A stretch of DNA of 64,000 nt, from the NCBI GenBank assembly GCA_003255025.1, contig QANY01002930.1, positions 806,339 through 870,338 of the forward strand, given 5' to 3'. The notes beneath the pieces are model-generated. The model did not search any database. It saw only the letters and a program-made list of their open reading frames with translations, and had not been told where the DNA came from. The translations under genes were made by a program, and so were the position numbers. This DNA comes from Datisca glomerata. Taxonomy: Eukaryota > Streptophyta > Magnoliopsida > Cucurbitales > Datiscaceae. Shown one piece after another: positions 45,230 to 56,170 of this stretch (the stretch's first letter is position 1; every line of letters begins with the position of its first letter).

Positions 45230-46206
45230 TCTATTTTTTATGATATCATATAGGTAAGGGAATCCCAAAAGTCAATAATGGTATGGTCTTCAGTGTCATG
45301 CTCTGGGTCCTAGCTTTCACATGCCAGATTACTGAATTCATTCTCATCACCATCATGATCAAATTCTGTTTACTGCTTACTGATTTCATGGAAGCATCTA
45401 TTGATCCCATGGACTGGAGAAATCGCTCCTTCATGAAGTCCATAGTTTTGATGTCATTTTCTGTTAAGTCAGAAATTTTTTTCTTTAATTCCATTTGGCC
45501 TAAAACAAACTGATTTCATGTTGGTGCTGAGATAACCTTCAGAATAGCATCAAGGCACGCCTGGGTGTGGGCCTTGATCATCTTAATAAGTTCTAGTAAA
45601 TTGGGGTTCATCCCTCTTAGCCCACCATTTTGTATAGAACACCCTCTTAAGACGGGGAATTTTATTCTGGTAATCACAATGAAGATCTCATTTCCATATC
45701 CAGGGGATGATGAATCTGATAATAAAATGAGTTACTGATTTTGACATGGAGATGTCTTTGTTGACTGGTGGGAGTGAATAGTCAGCTTGCCAATCATTAA
45801 ATGTTGTTCGTACTGATTCTGGTAAAGTATCCACAGTAATCCTACCTAAATTTATCCCACCAAACGAGGAACCAATTTGGAAGCTCGTTTTTAAGAACTT
45901 CTGGACATATTTTGATGAACCAAGTATGAGTATGGACTGGATTCTGATAGTAGAAGAAAAATATCATTTTTTGATTTTCCACGGATCTGATATCCATTGC
46001 TTATCTGTTGTTTCAATGAAGAGAATGGTCTCCTCGATCATACTGTTAAATATATACTGTTCTGATATAAGAATGACATCTTCAGCAGATTTTCTAGAAG
46101 AAGTCTCGTGAATACTATTAAGATTTATATTTAAGCTTGGAAATTCTGTTATGTAGGGATTTCCCCCACCTCGGCCTCGACAGCCTTGGCCTCGGTTTAT
46201 GTTCAT
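45230..46206 (-). pseudogene. Pararetrovirus second ORF, copy B
   Basis: It starts at 46206 (M-N-I-N-R-G-Q-G) and shares N-P-Y-I-T-E-F-P-S-L-N and I-F-N-S-M-I-E-E-T-I-L-F-I-E-T with copy A at 36600-37593. The C-terminal piece (45246-45494) has F-L-Q-S-M-G-S-I-D-A-S-M. Several frameshifts occur. Copy B keeps the promoter downstream of it, as in a circular viral genome; copy A does not. Confidence 0.78.
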
Positions 46207-46520
46207 GAACCCTGCAAGTATTCGCGGGTTAGAATGTCTAGTAAATAATTATGTTACTTTTGATGTGCTCAATATCAAAATCAAATAGTGATAATAAACT
46301 TTACCAAAAGACAAATATCTGCTTTGAAGCAAGATTTTGTACGTCTTTTTTAAATATATGTTTAGCTGTAGAACAGTCAATTCTAAAAAGAAAATTCTGG
46401 ATATGTAAATCATCCTAAAATTTAAGGACACATTTTACAATTGCTAATCATTCCTATTTAATGGTTAGATAATTTATTGCTAATCCTTTCCAAACTCCAG
46501 AGATAAACCTAAAAAAAGTA
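46207..46520 (-). pseudogene. Pararetrovirus RNase H C-terminal fragment, copy B
   Basis: A diverged direct copy of about 37600-37900, keeping an R-I-D-C-S-A-like stretch near 46370. It is truncated at about 46510, where similarity to copy A stops. Confidence 0.75.
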
Positions 46521-47052
46521 ATGTAGTCTAACAAATTATGATATAACACGTAACTAAAAATAATCTTACATTTGTTGATGAATAATTTCTCAAGGTGATG
46601 AATAAATAAATTAAAATATGTAATTATTAGAAACATATAGGACAATTAAGAATTTTCTAAAAATGATTTAGATAATATTGTCTAAAAAGTTCAAAATGCT
46701 ATTAATCATTTAATTTCAAAATATTATGGTGAGGAGAATTTATGTTTAAAAGTGCTTCTCCCCTCAGTCTCATTTATACATATTATAGATTTCCTTATTC
46801 AACTTCTTTTTCATCTTTTTATGAAAAAATCTTCGATACCGGCATGGGTGCTTGTATCATAGGTGATATCTTAGATCTGTTTGTGCCAGTAGAAGGTCTC
46901 ACTTCTTTTTAGTTCGTTATTATGAAAATTGATGCGACATGTCAAATAAATTAATTTTCTGTTCTCCCAACTTAACTAATAGCATTTCAATTTTCAAATG
47001 AAAATCATTTATTCAATTTTTTAAGGAATTAGTATTTAAAAAATTTGGAATG
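46521..47052. other. AT-rich intergenic DNA
   Basis: No gene, repeat or viral similarity was recognised in this stretch. Confidence 0.5.
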
Positions 47053-47899
47053 CATTGAATGTTACATTAGATTTGCAAAAGATTTTTTCGGTAAAACACT
47101 TTACGAACAAATAATAAAAATCATAATTTGAAAAGAGAAAGACAGAATAAAGACACCATCAATTACGTGAAAAACACTTAAACGGAAAAAAAATCACGGG
47201 AAGATTGTTGATATTCACTTTTGTCAATGATTTTACACAGTTCTTGATAAGAGAAGAGAGGAAGGGCAATGCCTTTAGTTGAGGTTTTGCTTAGGTCTCT
47301 TCCTCACCTCCTTTTTCTTTTTACATGAGCTTGTACTTATAGGCCTTACAATAATAAGAATAATAAAAAGGGGAATATGGCATCTCCAATGCTTTCGGTT
47401 GATGAGATTGCTTTCAGACGTGGGCTCATTTTCTTTACTCATTCCTTTCAGTTATTTTGTCCTCAGGAACTCAATTAGTCATAGCCACTTGGTGGTCCTC
47501 GTGGTTCAAGACAATCACTCACAACCACTTGAGATGTGGGTTCTATCCTATCTAGGAGGTATTGAGTCCCCGTTCTCGAGATGTCAGTTCCCGTTCTGAA
47601 AGCGATGATCTCCTATTCTCGCGATGTCGGCTCTCGTTCTATTGTTCTTTCCCATTCTAGGAGTGATGGTCACCCGTTCTGAAAGAAATAGTCCCCCCAT
47701 TCCATAAGCGATATTCACCCGTTCCAGAAGTGGTTGTCCCTCGTTCTAGAAGCGATTCTCCCACCATTCCAGAAGAGATAGTCCCCTATTATGGAAGTGA
47801 AGGTTCTCCACTTCAACGTTCTTTCCCGTTCTGATGAGGTCTCCCACTTCAGCGTTCATTCTGCACATGTGTCTTGGGTGATTTTTTTCCTGTTCATTT
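47053..47899. repeat. Left direct repeat of LARD-like element
   Basis: About 85% similar by eye to 50595-51536. Its right third (47560-47820) is made of ~25-30-bp units around CCGTTCTAGAAGCGAT and TAGTCCCC. Confidence 0.75.
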
Positions 47900-47905
47900 G
47901 GCCCT

Positions 47906-47943
47906 CATTACACTCAATAAGTTTCACTTATTGAGGTGTAATG
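47906..47943. repeat. Near-perfect hairpin, 17-bp arms
   Basis: CATTACACTCAATAAGT, the loop TTC, then ACTTATTGAGGTGTAATG: the arms pair except for one bulged base. It lies at the inner edge of the left direct repeat. Confidence 0.93.
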
Positions 47944-50594
47944 GTCTGTCCTTCTTACTCTTTCGTTATGTATGCCCATTTTTGTTCTCACGTGCTTTGC
48001 ATGTGTCGACTAACTTTTTTGCCAGCTCGCTGTCGATGATGATTACTTTCCCTTCATTCGTTGTATTCTCTTTCCGTTCTTTTTACTACAGGTTTATTGG
48101 TAGAGTTTCTCCCATTTCCTTATTTTCTTTTTCTGCTTTCAATTTTTTTTCCTTCCTTTTCTCACTTCGTTTTCCTTTACTGATGGCCATCTTTTGCTCA
48201 GCTTTGTTCTTTAGTTATTCTTTTCTGCCATTTTTTACTCATCTCTTCTTTTCTCAACATTTCTTTCCTGAGCTTAAGGTCTTTCCTCAACTTCTTTTCT
48301 TTTATGTTCTGAAATTCGTTTCTTTTCTATTTTGAAGATTTTTTCGTTCTTCAGACATTTTTTTTCGTTCTCCAGATTTTCCCATTCTAAAGACATTTCC
48401 TTTTCCGTTCTTAAGACTTTTCTGTTCTTAAGACATTTTCTTTTCCGTTCTCTAGCTCTTCTTTTTTTCCTTTCTTTAGTCGACTCTTATTTTCGTAGTG
48501 TTTCTTTACTGAAGCTGAAGATCTTTTCTCAACTTCTTTTCTTTTCTGTTATGAAGATTTTCCCGTTCTTAAGACATTTCCTTTTCTGTTCTCCAGATTT
48601 TCCAATTCTGAAGACATTTCCTTCTTACATTTTGTTTCATCCCTTGCGTGTTTTTGTCCTTGGTTTTTTTGTTTATTTTTCACATTTTAGAGAGAAAGTT
48701 TTTCCCACTCTCAAGTGTTTGGGCATCTAGGCCGCCGTTCTTTTGTCGACATTTTAGAGAGAGATTTTTTCGCTCTCAAGGACTTAGGCATCTAGGCCGC
48801 CGACGTTTTTTTTCACATTTTCTTCTATGAACAGTGCCCGTAGATACTCTCAAGGATTTAGGCTCCTTCCATGGAACCATGGCCCCGTTTTGATTTCCTT
48901 CTAATAACTGTATCCGTAGACACTACTAAAGACTTAGGCTTCTTCAGTAGAATCATGACCCCATTTTTATTTCCTTATGAGAACAGTGTCCGTAGACACT
49001 CCCAAGAACTTAGGCTCCTTCAGTAGAACCATGGCCCCATTTTAATTTCCTTATGAGAACGGTATCCGTAGACACTTCCAAGGACTTAGGCTCTTTCAGT
49101 GGAACTATGACCCTGTTTTGATTTACTACTGCTTCATTGATAGAGTTTCCCTCGTGTCTTTAGGTGCGGGATCATTGATAGAGTTTCCCCAGTTTCTTTT
49201 GTTACAGGCTCATTGATGAGGTTCTCTCATTTTCTTCAGTACAGGTTCAGCAATAGAGTTTCTCCCGTTTCTTTATTTCTCATTTTCCTTCTCTCATACG
49301 TTTAAGAACTGTGATAAGAATGTTTGTACAAGAACAATAATAATTTATTGAAATGAATAAGGAGCAAGTATACCGTTTCATAATTGCATCACACGAGTTT
49401 GAGTTTGACGTTCCGCATTTGTTGGTAGAGTTTATGCTATTTCTATATTTTCTTTTTCGTTCCCGTTTTCGTACTCATAGCTATTTCTATTTCCATTGTC
49501 GTTCTCGTAGTGGATGTTATTCCCGTTTTTCGTACTCATAGTCATTCCTATTGTCATGATTTTTTTCATTCCCGTTTTCCAGACAATTCATTTCTCACTG
49601 TCAGAGTATTTCTTTCCCGTTCTCGAGACATTTCCTTTCTCGAGACATTTCCTTTCTGGCCGTCAAGACATTTCTTTCCCATTCTCAATACTTTCCCGTT
49701 CTCGAGACATTTTATTTCTTGAGACATTTTCTTTCCCGCCGTCATGACATTTCTTTCCCATTCTCAAGACATTTGAACGCAGTCTCCTTGGTTTTCCTGT
49801 TCTGAAATGTTTAAGTGGAAGGTTTCTTGACTTTCCCTTTCTAAGAGGTTTGAATGTCGTCTTCTTTGCTTAGCTTTTTACTCTGAAGTTTTTTTGCTCT
49901 GAAATTCCTTCCCAATCCCTTTTTTCTTTTCTAAAATCCTTTTAGATTTCTATTATGAAATTCTAACACTCTAACTTTCTCTTTTCTGAAGAGCGGAGAT
50001 TCTCTGATCTGAACTTTAACTTTTCCGTTCTGAAGTTCTGACTTCTAATTTTCTGAAGTTCTGACTTCAACTTTTCTGAAACCTTTTTTTATTTCATGAG
50101 CTTTCTGATCTGAGTTTTCTGAGCCATTCTGATCTGACTTTCATGAGTTTTTTCTGGTATGAGTTTTACAAGCTTTTATGAACTTTCTGAGCTTTTCTGA
50201 TATGAGCTTTCTAAGCTCTTATGATCTAAGCTTTATGAGCTTTCCCAGTCTGAGCTTTCTGAGTTTTTCTGATCTGAGCTTTCTAAGATCTTCTTTTCAT
50301 ATCCACTCTGATTTTTCTAACTCATCCTTCCTTCGAATTGATTTCTTTTCTAATCTCCTTCCTCTTTTTTTTCTTTTTTAGAAGTTGACAATGATGTAAA
50401 AGAAATAAGCCAATCGAATATGCAAGGAACGAGATTACCATTTTCTGTTCCGTTTCCAGTTTTGTACTTATATTTGTTTCCATCTCTGCTTCCAACTTGT
50501 TGCCATTTCCTTTCCCGCTTTCGTTGTTGAGAGGGCATTTGATTTGATTTTTCACATTTTGGGAGGGATTTCTCGAGTTTTTCTCTCACTCTCA
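47944..50594. repeat. Low-complexity internally repetitive core
   Basis: Several repeat styles run in sequence. TTTTCCGTTCTTAAGACATTT-like units occupy 48240-48630. A unit of about 60-80 bp containing GTAGACACT, ACTTAGGCTCCTTCAGTAGA and CATGGCCCC repeats about four times at 48835-49125. CTCGAGACATTTC units lie at 49560-49780. TGAGCTTTCTGATC units of 10-20 bp lie at 50090-50290. The open frames here (for example 47874-48335) are phenylalanine-rich products of composition and not credible proteins. Confidence 0.85.
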
Positions 50595-51536
50595 ATGAAT
50601 GTACCAAATTGTAAAGGCTTTTTTCGTTATGAAAATCCCTCTAGAACAAATAATAAATATCATAATTTGAAGAGAGAATGAGAGAATAAAGACACCATCA
50701 TTTACGTGAAAAATCCTTAAAGGGAAGAAAAACCAAGTGAAGATTATTGATATTCGCTTGTGTCAAAGATTTTACACAGTTGTTGATGAGAGAAGAGAGG
50801 AAAGGAAGTGTCTTTAGTTGAGGTTTTCTTAGTCTCTTCCTCACCTCCTTTTTCTTTTTACATGAGCATGTACTTATAGTCCTTACAATAATAAGAATAA
50901 TAAAAAGGGGATGATCACATCTCATATGCTTTCGACTGATGAAATTGCTTTCAAGCGTGTGCTCCTTTACTTTGCTCATTCCTTCCAGCTATTTTGTCCT
51001 CAAACTCAATCAATCATAACCTTGGTGCTTCTTTGTGATTCGAGCCAATCAATCACAACCATTTGACTGTCAGTTTGAGCTCTCCTTTCCATTCTGATGT
51101 TCTATCCTATCCAGGAGGTAATGATTCCACGTTCTTGAGATGTCGGTTCTCATTCTGGAAGCGATGATATCCCATTCTCAAGATATCGGTTCTCGTTCTG
51201 TTGTTCTTTCCCGTTTTGGGAGTGATGGTCACCGTTCTGGAAGTGTTAGTCCCCCCATTTCAGAAGCGATAATCACTCGTTTCAGAAGCGATAATCACCT
51301 GTTTCAGAAGTGATTGTCCCCCTATTTCAGAAGCGGTTGTCCCTCATTCTAGAAGTGATTGTCCCCTCGTTCCAGAAGCGATAGTCTCCCATTCCGGAAG
51401 TAAAGGTTTCCTGCTGTAGCATTTTTTACCGTTCTGACGAGGTCTCCCGCTTAAGCGTTCTTTGCCGTTCTGACGAGGTCTCTCGCTTCAACGTTCTTTC
51501 TGCACATGTGTCTTGAGTGAGTTTTTTCTTGTTCAA
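50595..51536. repeat. Right direct repeat of LARD-like element
   Basis: Partner of 47053-47899, slightly longer because its terminal unit array (51230-51500) has more copies. Confidence 0.75.
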
Positions 51537-53025
51537 GTTTGATAAATCAAAACTAGATTTAGGGCTTAATTGAAAGTTTTTTTTATAGTTGATAACTAAA
51601 TTAGTATGTATGGGTGTGATTGCACAACAGTCCGATTGTAGAGTATTTTCGTATCTTATCTAAAATGAAATATCATTTTGATTTAAAAAGACAAAGCTAT
51701 CCAACATGGAAACGATGCATGCTAGGAAAAGTCCACTCCAACAACTCGCTAATTCTTCGATTGAAACTTGAGAGCTACTAAATATCAATTATTTTTATCA
51801 TCTCTGTCCCTACAAAATTAAAATAGATGTCTCTAAGAAATTGCCATTTTCTTGAAAACTTCTATTTTGTTCACATAATACTGTCTATATATCACAAAGA
51901 GATATCCTCTCTAGTACGAACTCATTATAGCTCGTAGGATGAACTTTAAATCTGGATGTTCAGAGTTTAAACTGTCATACTAAAGTTTCATACGATTTGT
52001 TAGTTATCTCATAAACAACGAGCTAGGGAACTAATATCACACATTTCAATCGAAAAAATACATTTTCTTGATGAAATTACTTCACTGCATAATTGGAATA
52101 CACCATTTATATTATTCATGCACAATAATGGCTCAATATTGGTAATAATAATTAGTTTTTAATATAAGATCAATCGATCTAAATGATTCATATCATAGAA
52201 ATAATGAGTTCGTTCTATATAAATCGTCCAATCATGTAGAATTTATAATTTTCCCAAAAGAAAAAGAGGTAAACCCCATCTACTTCTTCCTTTCTCTTAA
52301 TTACAGACCTTATTTTTGGGTAAGCTGCTAACTGTGAACTATAATGGCATTGCATTTGAAAATAAGCGTGTTTGACCTAATATTAATTACATAAGATAAA
52401 TATATAATGAGTGTCTACCATAATTTTGATGAAGACATTCATATAGGGTTACAAAGAGTGTGTGACCACCAAGTCAAGTGTTAGGAAAGAACATAAAGAT
52501 TGACACTAAAGTTGCACACTTAATTGTTTGTTGGAAGTTGTGTGATAGCTATAGGTCTTTAGCAATTAGAATTTTCACATGACCAATCCCAACTCTCTCC
52601 CAAGTCACACTCTGTTACTTTGTACTTAGACTCAGTTTCATTTTAGTCCCTAGAATTCTAAGTTGCTTTATTTTAGTCCATTTTTTTTCATATTGTGTCA
52701 TTTGTACAATACATATCAATTTAACATATCTCCATTGTTTGCCAAAAGTTTTGTAAAGTCATAGTTAATATCTCCTTTTAATAGGTCATAATATCTTTCT
52801 TTTATCTCTTATGATTAATATTTGAAAGTGAAGCAAAGCTACACTAAAATAAAATATGACAAGTAGAAGTATTTTTTTACAAACCAAAAGTGTAGAAGGT
52901 TAAATTTAAAAACAATAAAACTACATACAGTAAATTATAAATAAGTTTAAAATCTAAATGAATTAAAATATAAAAGATGGGTTGGCAATTCACACAGTGA
53001 TTAAGCTCTTACATGCATATCATGA
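51537..53025. other. AT-rich region upstream of the KCS gene
   Basis: No coding sequence or transposon was recognised. It includes ordinary AT-rich promoter-distal DNA with an isolated TATATAAA at about 52216, too far upstream to serve the gene directly. Confidence 0.5.
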
Positions 53026-53148
53026 ATTGATTAAGTTTTAAATGATAAAATGATGTGATAATTATTTATAGGTTGATTTTTGATAATTTATTAAATTAAT
53101 TTATAAATAATTATCACGTCACATTATCATTTAAAACTTAATCAATTA
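53026..53148. repeat. Foldback MITE upstream of KCS
   Basis: Arms of about 46 bp (53026-53071 and about 53102-53147) are nearly perfect reverse complements, starting AATTGATTAAGTTTTAAATG and ending with its complement. They surround a ~30-bp AT loop. Size, foldback form and gene-proximal position fit a small MITE. The target duplication is ambiguous in this AT-rich context. Confidence 0.85.
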
Positions 53149-53170
53149 TTTAATTTGTATAAAATCATTT

Positions 53171-53178
53171 TATATAAA
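53171..53178 (+). promoter_or_regulatory. Candidate TATA box of KCS gene
   Basis: TATATAAA lies 310 bp before the start codon and 23 bp after the MITE. It is followed by a CT-rich tract (53232-53345) typical of plant 5' untranslated leaders, implying a leader of roughly 270 nt. Confidence 0.5.
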
Positions 53179-53480
53179 ACTCTACTAAAATTTACAACTC
53201 AGCACAAAAATAAATAACTATACATCAAATTAAGATTTTCTCTCTCTTAGGAGCCTTCCCACATTGCATCTCCTAAGTACTTTTATTTCAAGAAAGCTCA
53301 CAGATCTCTCATCTCTTTCTCTCTCATCTCTTTCTCTGTCTAACCATTGTCTTGTCTCTTTTTATGTTTCTTTTTTCCTTATAAGTGTTCCAAGTTGCTA
53401 CTCATGAGTGCTTTATTTCATTAACCCATTAGAAAGCTCACAAAATTGCAAGCTCTTTATTTCTCCTCACTTTCTCTCTC

Positions 53481-54887
53481 ATGGATTTTCTCACGTTAAT
53501 GTACGCTCTGCCGATCATCTACCTCCTTTACAAGTTTTGGAAGCACTTGGATTCAAAGAGAGACCAACAATGCTACATCTTAGATTACCAAAACTACAAA
53601 CCAACCGAAGACAGAATGCTCGACACCAAATTCAGCGGCGATGTAATTAAGAGAACGAAGAACCTCGGCCTCGACGAGTACAAATTCCTCCTTAAAGCCA
53701 TTGTTAGCTCCGGCATCGGCGAACAGACATACGGGCCGCGAATCATGTTCGCCGGCCGGGAAGACTGTCCGACGTTGTCCGACTGCATTTCCGAGATGGA
53801 AGAATTCTTCTACGACAGCATTCAAAAACTCCTCCACAGGTCAGAAACCTTAATCTCCCCTTCCGAAATCGATGTCCTCGTCGTCAACGTCTCCATGCTC
53901 TCCACCGTCCCTTCCTTATCCTCTCGAATAATCAACCACTTCAAACTCCGACCAGACATCAAGGTCTTCAACTTAACCGGCATGGGATGCAGTGCTAGCT
54001 TAATCTCTCTCGACATTATAAGACACATTTTCAAATGCTACACTAACAAGTACGCACTTCTCGTTACCTCAGAGTCCTTAAGTCCAAATTGGTACTCCGG
54101 CAACGACAGATCGATGATCCTGTCAAACTGCCTGTTCCGATCAGGCGGCTGCGCGATCCTTTTAACCAACAACAGATCGCTAAAACCGCAAGCCATGTTC
54201 AAACTGAAAACCCTGGTTAGAACCCACCATGGCGCCAGAGACGAATCGTACGGCTGTTGCATTCAGAAGGAAGACGAACTAGGAAGGATCGGATTCCACT
54301 TGGGAAAATCACTCCCAAAAGCCGCAACCAGAGCTTTCGTCGACAACCTCAAAGAAATCGCCCCCAAAATCCTCCCCATTACAGAGTTAATCAGGTTTAT
54401 GGTTTTAACCCTGATTAAGAAACTAATTGAGAAGCATTTTTACAAAGGAGGAGCAAAATGGTCAAAACCGGTGATTAATTTCAGAACAGGGGTGGCCCAT
54501 TTTTGCATACATACAGGAGGGAAAGCAGTGATAGACGGGATTGGTACGAGCTTGGAGCTGAAAGAGTACGATTTGGAGCCGGCGAGGATGACACTACACA
54601 GATTTGGGAACACGTCGGCGAGCAGTCTATGGTATGTGTTGGGTTACATGGAGGCGAAGAGGAGGTTGAAGAGGGGAGACAAAGTGCTAATGATAAGCTT
54701 TGGGGCTGGATTTAAATGCAACAGCTGTGTCTGGGAGGTGGTGAGGGATTTGAAAGGGGCAAATGTTTGGGAGGATTGCATAGATAGTTACCCACCAGAG
54801 AGTTTGGTTAACCCTTTTCTGGAGAAATATGGGTGGATTCAGGATGAAGATATAAGCACTTTTAAAATCCCTGATGAAATAGATTGA
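53481..54887 (+). CDS. KCS: 3-ketoacyl-CoA synthase (KCS, very-long-chain fatty acid elongation)
   Basis: This intact, intronless 468-residue protein is the condensing enzyme of the ER fatty-acid elongase. It joins malonyl-CoA to a long-chain acyl-CoA in the committed step toward cuticular wax, suberin and very-long-chain lipids. A single hydrophobic segment (about residues 4-20) could anchor it in the ER membrane. Most KCS proteins are 490-550 residues with two helices, so this belongs with the short-N-terminus type, perhaps Arabidopsis KCS12/KCS19-like. The FAE1/CUT1-type domain follows. The active site is complete: Cys170 in G-M-G-C-S-A, His340 and His344 in A-H-F-C-I-H-T-G-G, and His373 and Asn377 in H-R-F-G-N-T-S, plus the R-T-H-H-G segment at 247-251. 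The start at 53481 is chosen for its good context (CTCATGGA) and N-terminal fit. Coding GC is well above its surroundings. Substrate chain length cannot be read from sequence. Confidence 0.97.
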   Translation: MDFLTLMYALPIIYLLYKFWKHLDSKRDQQCYILDYQNYKPTEDRMLDTKFSGDVIKRTKNLGLDEYKFLLKAIVSSGIGEQTYGPRIMFAGREDCPTLSDCISEMEEFFYDSIQKLLHRSETLISPSEIDVLVVNVSMLSTVPSLSSRIINHFKLRPDIKVFNLTGMGCSASLISLDIIRHIFKCYTNKYALLVTSESLSPNWYSGNDRSMILSNCLFRSGGCAILLTNNRSLKPQAMFKLKTLVRTHHGARDESYGCCIQKEDELGRIGFHLGKSLPKAATRAFVDNLKEIAPKILPITELIRFMVLTLIKKLIEKHFYKGGAKWSKPVINFRTGVAHFCIHTGGKAVIDGIGTSLELKEYDLEPARMTLHRFGNTSASSLWYVLGYMEAKRRLKRGDKVLMISFGAGFKCNSCVWEVVRDLKGANVWEDCIDSYPPESLVNPFLEKYGWIQDEDISTFKIPDEID

Positions 54888-55789
54888 TCACAAAAACACA
54901 AAAAGGAAGAAAAGGTTTGCTTATTTGTTAATTTAATTAAAATTATGGTTTTATTTTTTTAAATTTATATGTGTTCTTCATTTATTATTATTACTGTGAT
55001 TTGAGTATTCTTCTTAGTAATCAAGGTGTTAAAGGGATGTTACTGTTGAAACTTGAATATCCATATTGGATTTCCTGACCCAATAAGGTGTAGTCTGCTT
55101 GGTCACAGTTATCAAGAGAAATTTTTTTTCAATTTCACTGTATTCTACAAATTTGTAGAGAATACAAAGAAAAATACTTTCTTTGTATCTTTTTTTTTAA
55201 TATTTGTAGTTGTTGGATTTAGAGTTCTTGTAAAGTTGAAGAAATAAGTCTCAGAAATAAAAAAAAATTGTTAAAAGTAAATTCTATATTTCTATTAGGT
55301 TTGTTTCTGGCCTACCATCTTAATTGCATTCTGAACAGAGAGGGAATCTGGGTAGCAAATATTGAAATCATGTATCTCATTGTTGTACTACTTGTATGTT
55401 GAGAAAATATGACCGTTGGATCATTTCAATAACTTAATTAAGAAAGAAAATTATACTTTATGTCCATGCACACGTTCAATTGATGTTTTCTAGTCCTAAA
55501 GTTTGAAAAACGGATAATCAAAAAATTACCAAAATAAGTAATCTTTTTTATATATGTACATGAGAAAAAATAATCGTAAATATGGCCGATGTCATTAACA
55601 TATTCTTTACATGTAGTATATAGTATATTTACTTCTGTGGTTGAGTGATTACTGATTTTGTTACATTGTTAAGACTTTTTTAGCTGAAAAAGTGTGATCC
55701 GTGAACAAATGGTAAACGATTTATTTGCTATTAGAGCAGACAAGTTTTAAATGTCCCCTCCCCCATCATGATGAATTAAGTTTAATATG
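54888..55789. other. KCS 3' flank
   Basis: AT-rich, with no gene recognised. Possible polyadenylation context (TTAATTAAAATTATGG and T-rich runs) lies within 100 bp of the stop. Short open frames such as 55053-55247 show nothing recognisable. Confidence 0.5.
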
Positions 55790-56170
55790 AATAGGGCGGC
55801 TTTCAGAGCATTTGTTACCCGTTGTTCAGCTATCCACATCTTTCTTTGAGGCTGAGTTGGTTATTATTGCTCATGTGATTATTTATGTTTCGATCTTTGA
55901 TTGAAGACATTTTTGGTTGGAGAGTGATTCATCATGTTGGAGACATTTTTGTAATACTACTACGTATTTGGTGGCCATCCTTTGTTCCAGGTCCGTAAGT
56001 TGATTTGACGTTAACGTCCTGCTTGAGATATATGCTCAGATTGCCCCTAGTATAGCTTCTCCTACATAGTGATGGACTGCTCCAGCTTTATTTTTTATTA
56101 CATATGATATTTATAAAAAATCTTCTTTTAGGTTTTGTTGATTTAATTTTTCTTTTTTAAGTTGTTGATT
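55790..56170 (+). pseudogene. LINE (non-LTR) RNase H-type C-terminal remnant
   Basis: In a shifting + frame the sequence gives F-E-A-E-L-V-I-I-A-H (typically F-x-A-E-L-x-A-I), then W-L-E-S-D-S-S, and after a decayed spacer W-T-A-P-A-L-F and F-R-F-C. These match the RNase H-like tail found at the 3' end of plant LINE polyproteins, which ends in W-W-D-x-x-P-x-F ... F-R-F. Stops interrupt it. RT is not present. Alternatively it is a dispersed RNase H domain from a host reverse-transcriptase-like gene. Confidence 0.65.

Larger units (their letters stand above)
47053..51536. mobile_element. Large direct-repeat element with low-complexity core (LARD-like)
   Basis: Two ~0.85-0.95-kb direct repeats (47053-47899 and 50595-51536) flank a 2.7-kb core of T-rich, internally repetitive sequence with no gag or pol. 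Each repeat has an AAATAATAA...ATAATTTGAA start region, a CCTCCTTTTTCTTTTTACATGAGC middle, and a terminal array of short units. The layout fits a non-autonomous LTR element, but no primer-binding site, polypurine tract or target duplication could be fixed. A segmental duplication is an alternative. Confidence 0.6.

Noticed and set aside
47874..48830. Long plus-strand open frames of up to 153 codons in the T-rich core
   Set aside because: The products are phenylalanine/serine/leucine runs dictated by TTT/TTC-rich tandem repeats, with no domain and no conserved start; they lie inside a non-coding direct-repeat element.
53580..54262. Minus-strand open frames within the KCS gene
   Set aside because: They are antisense shadows of a well-supported intact coding sequence.
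54503..54715. Plus-strand open frame in another frame of KCS
   Set aside because: It overlaps the catalytic His/Asn region of the intact KCS frame, and its product is low-complexity.
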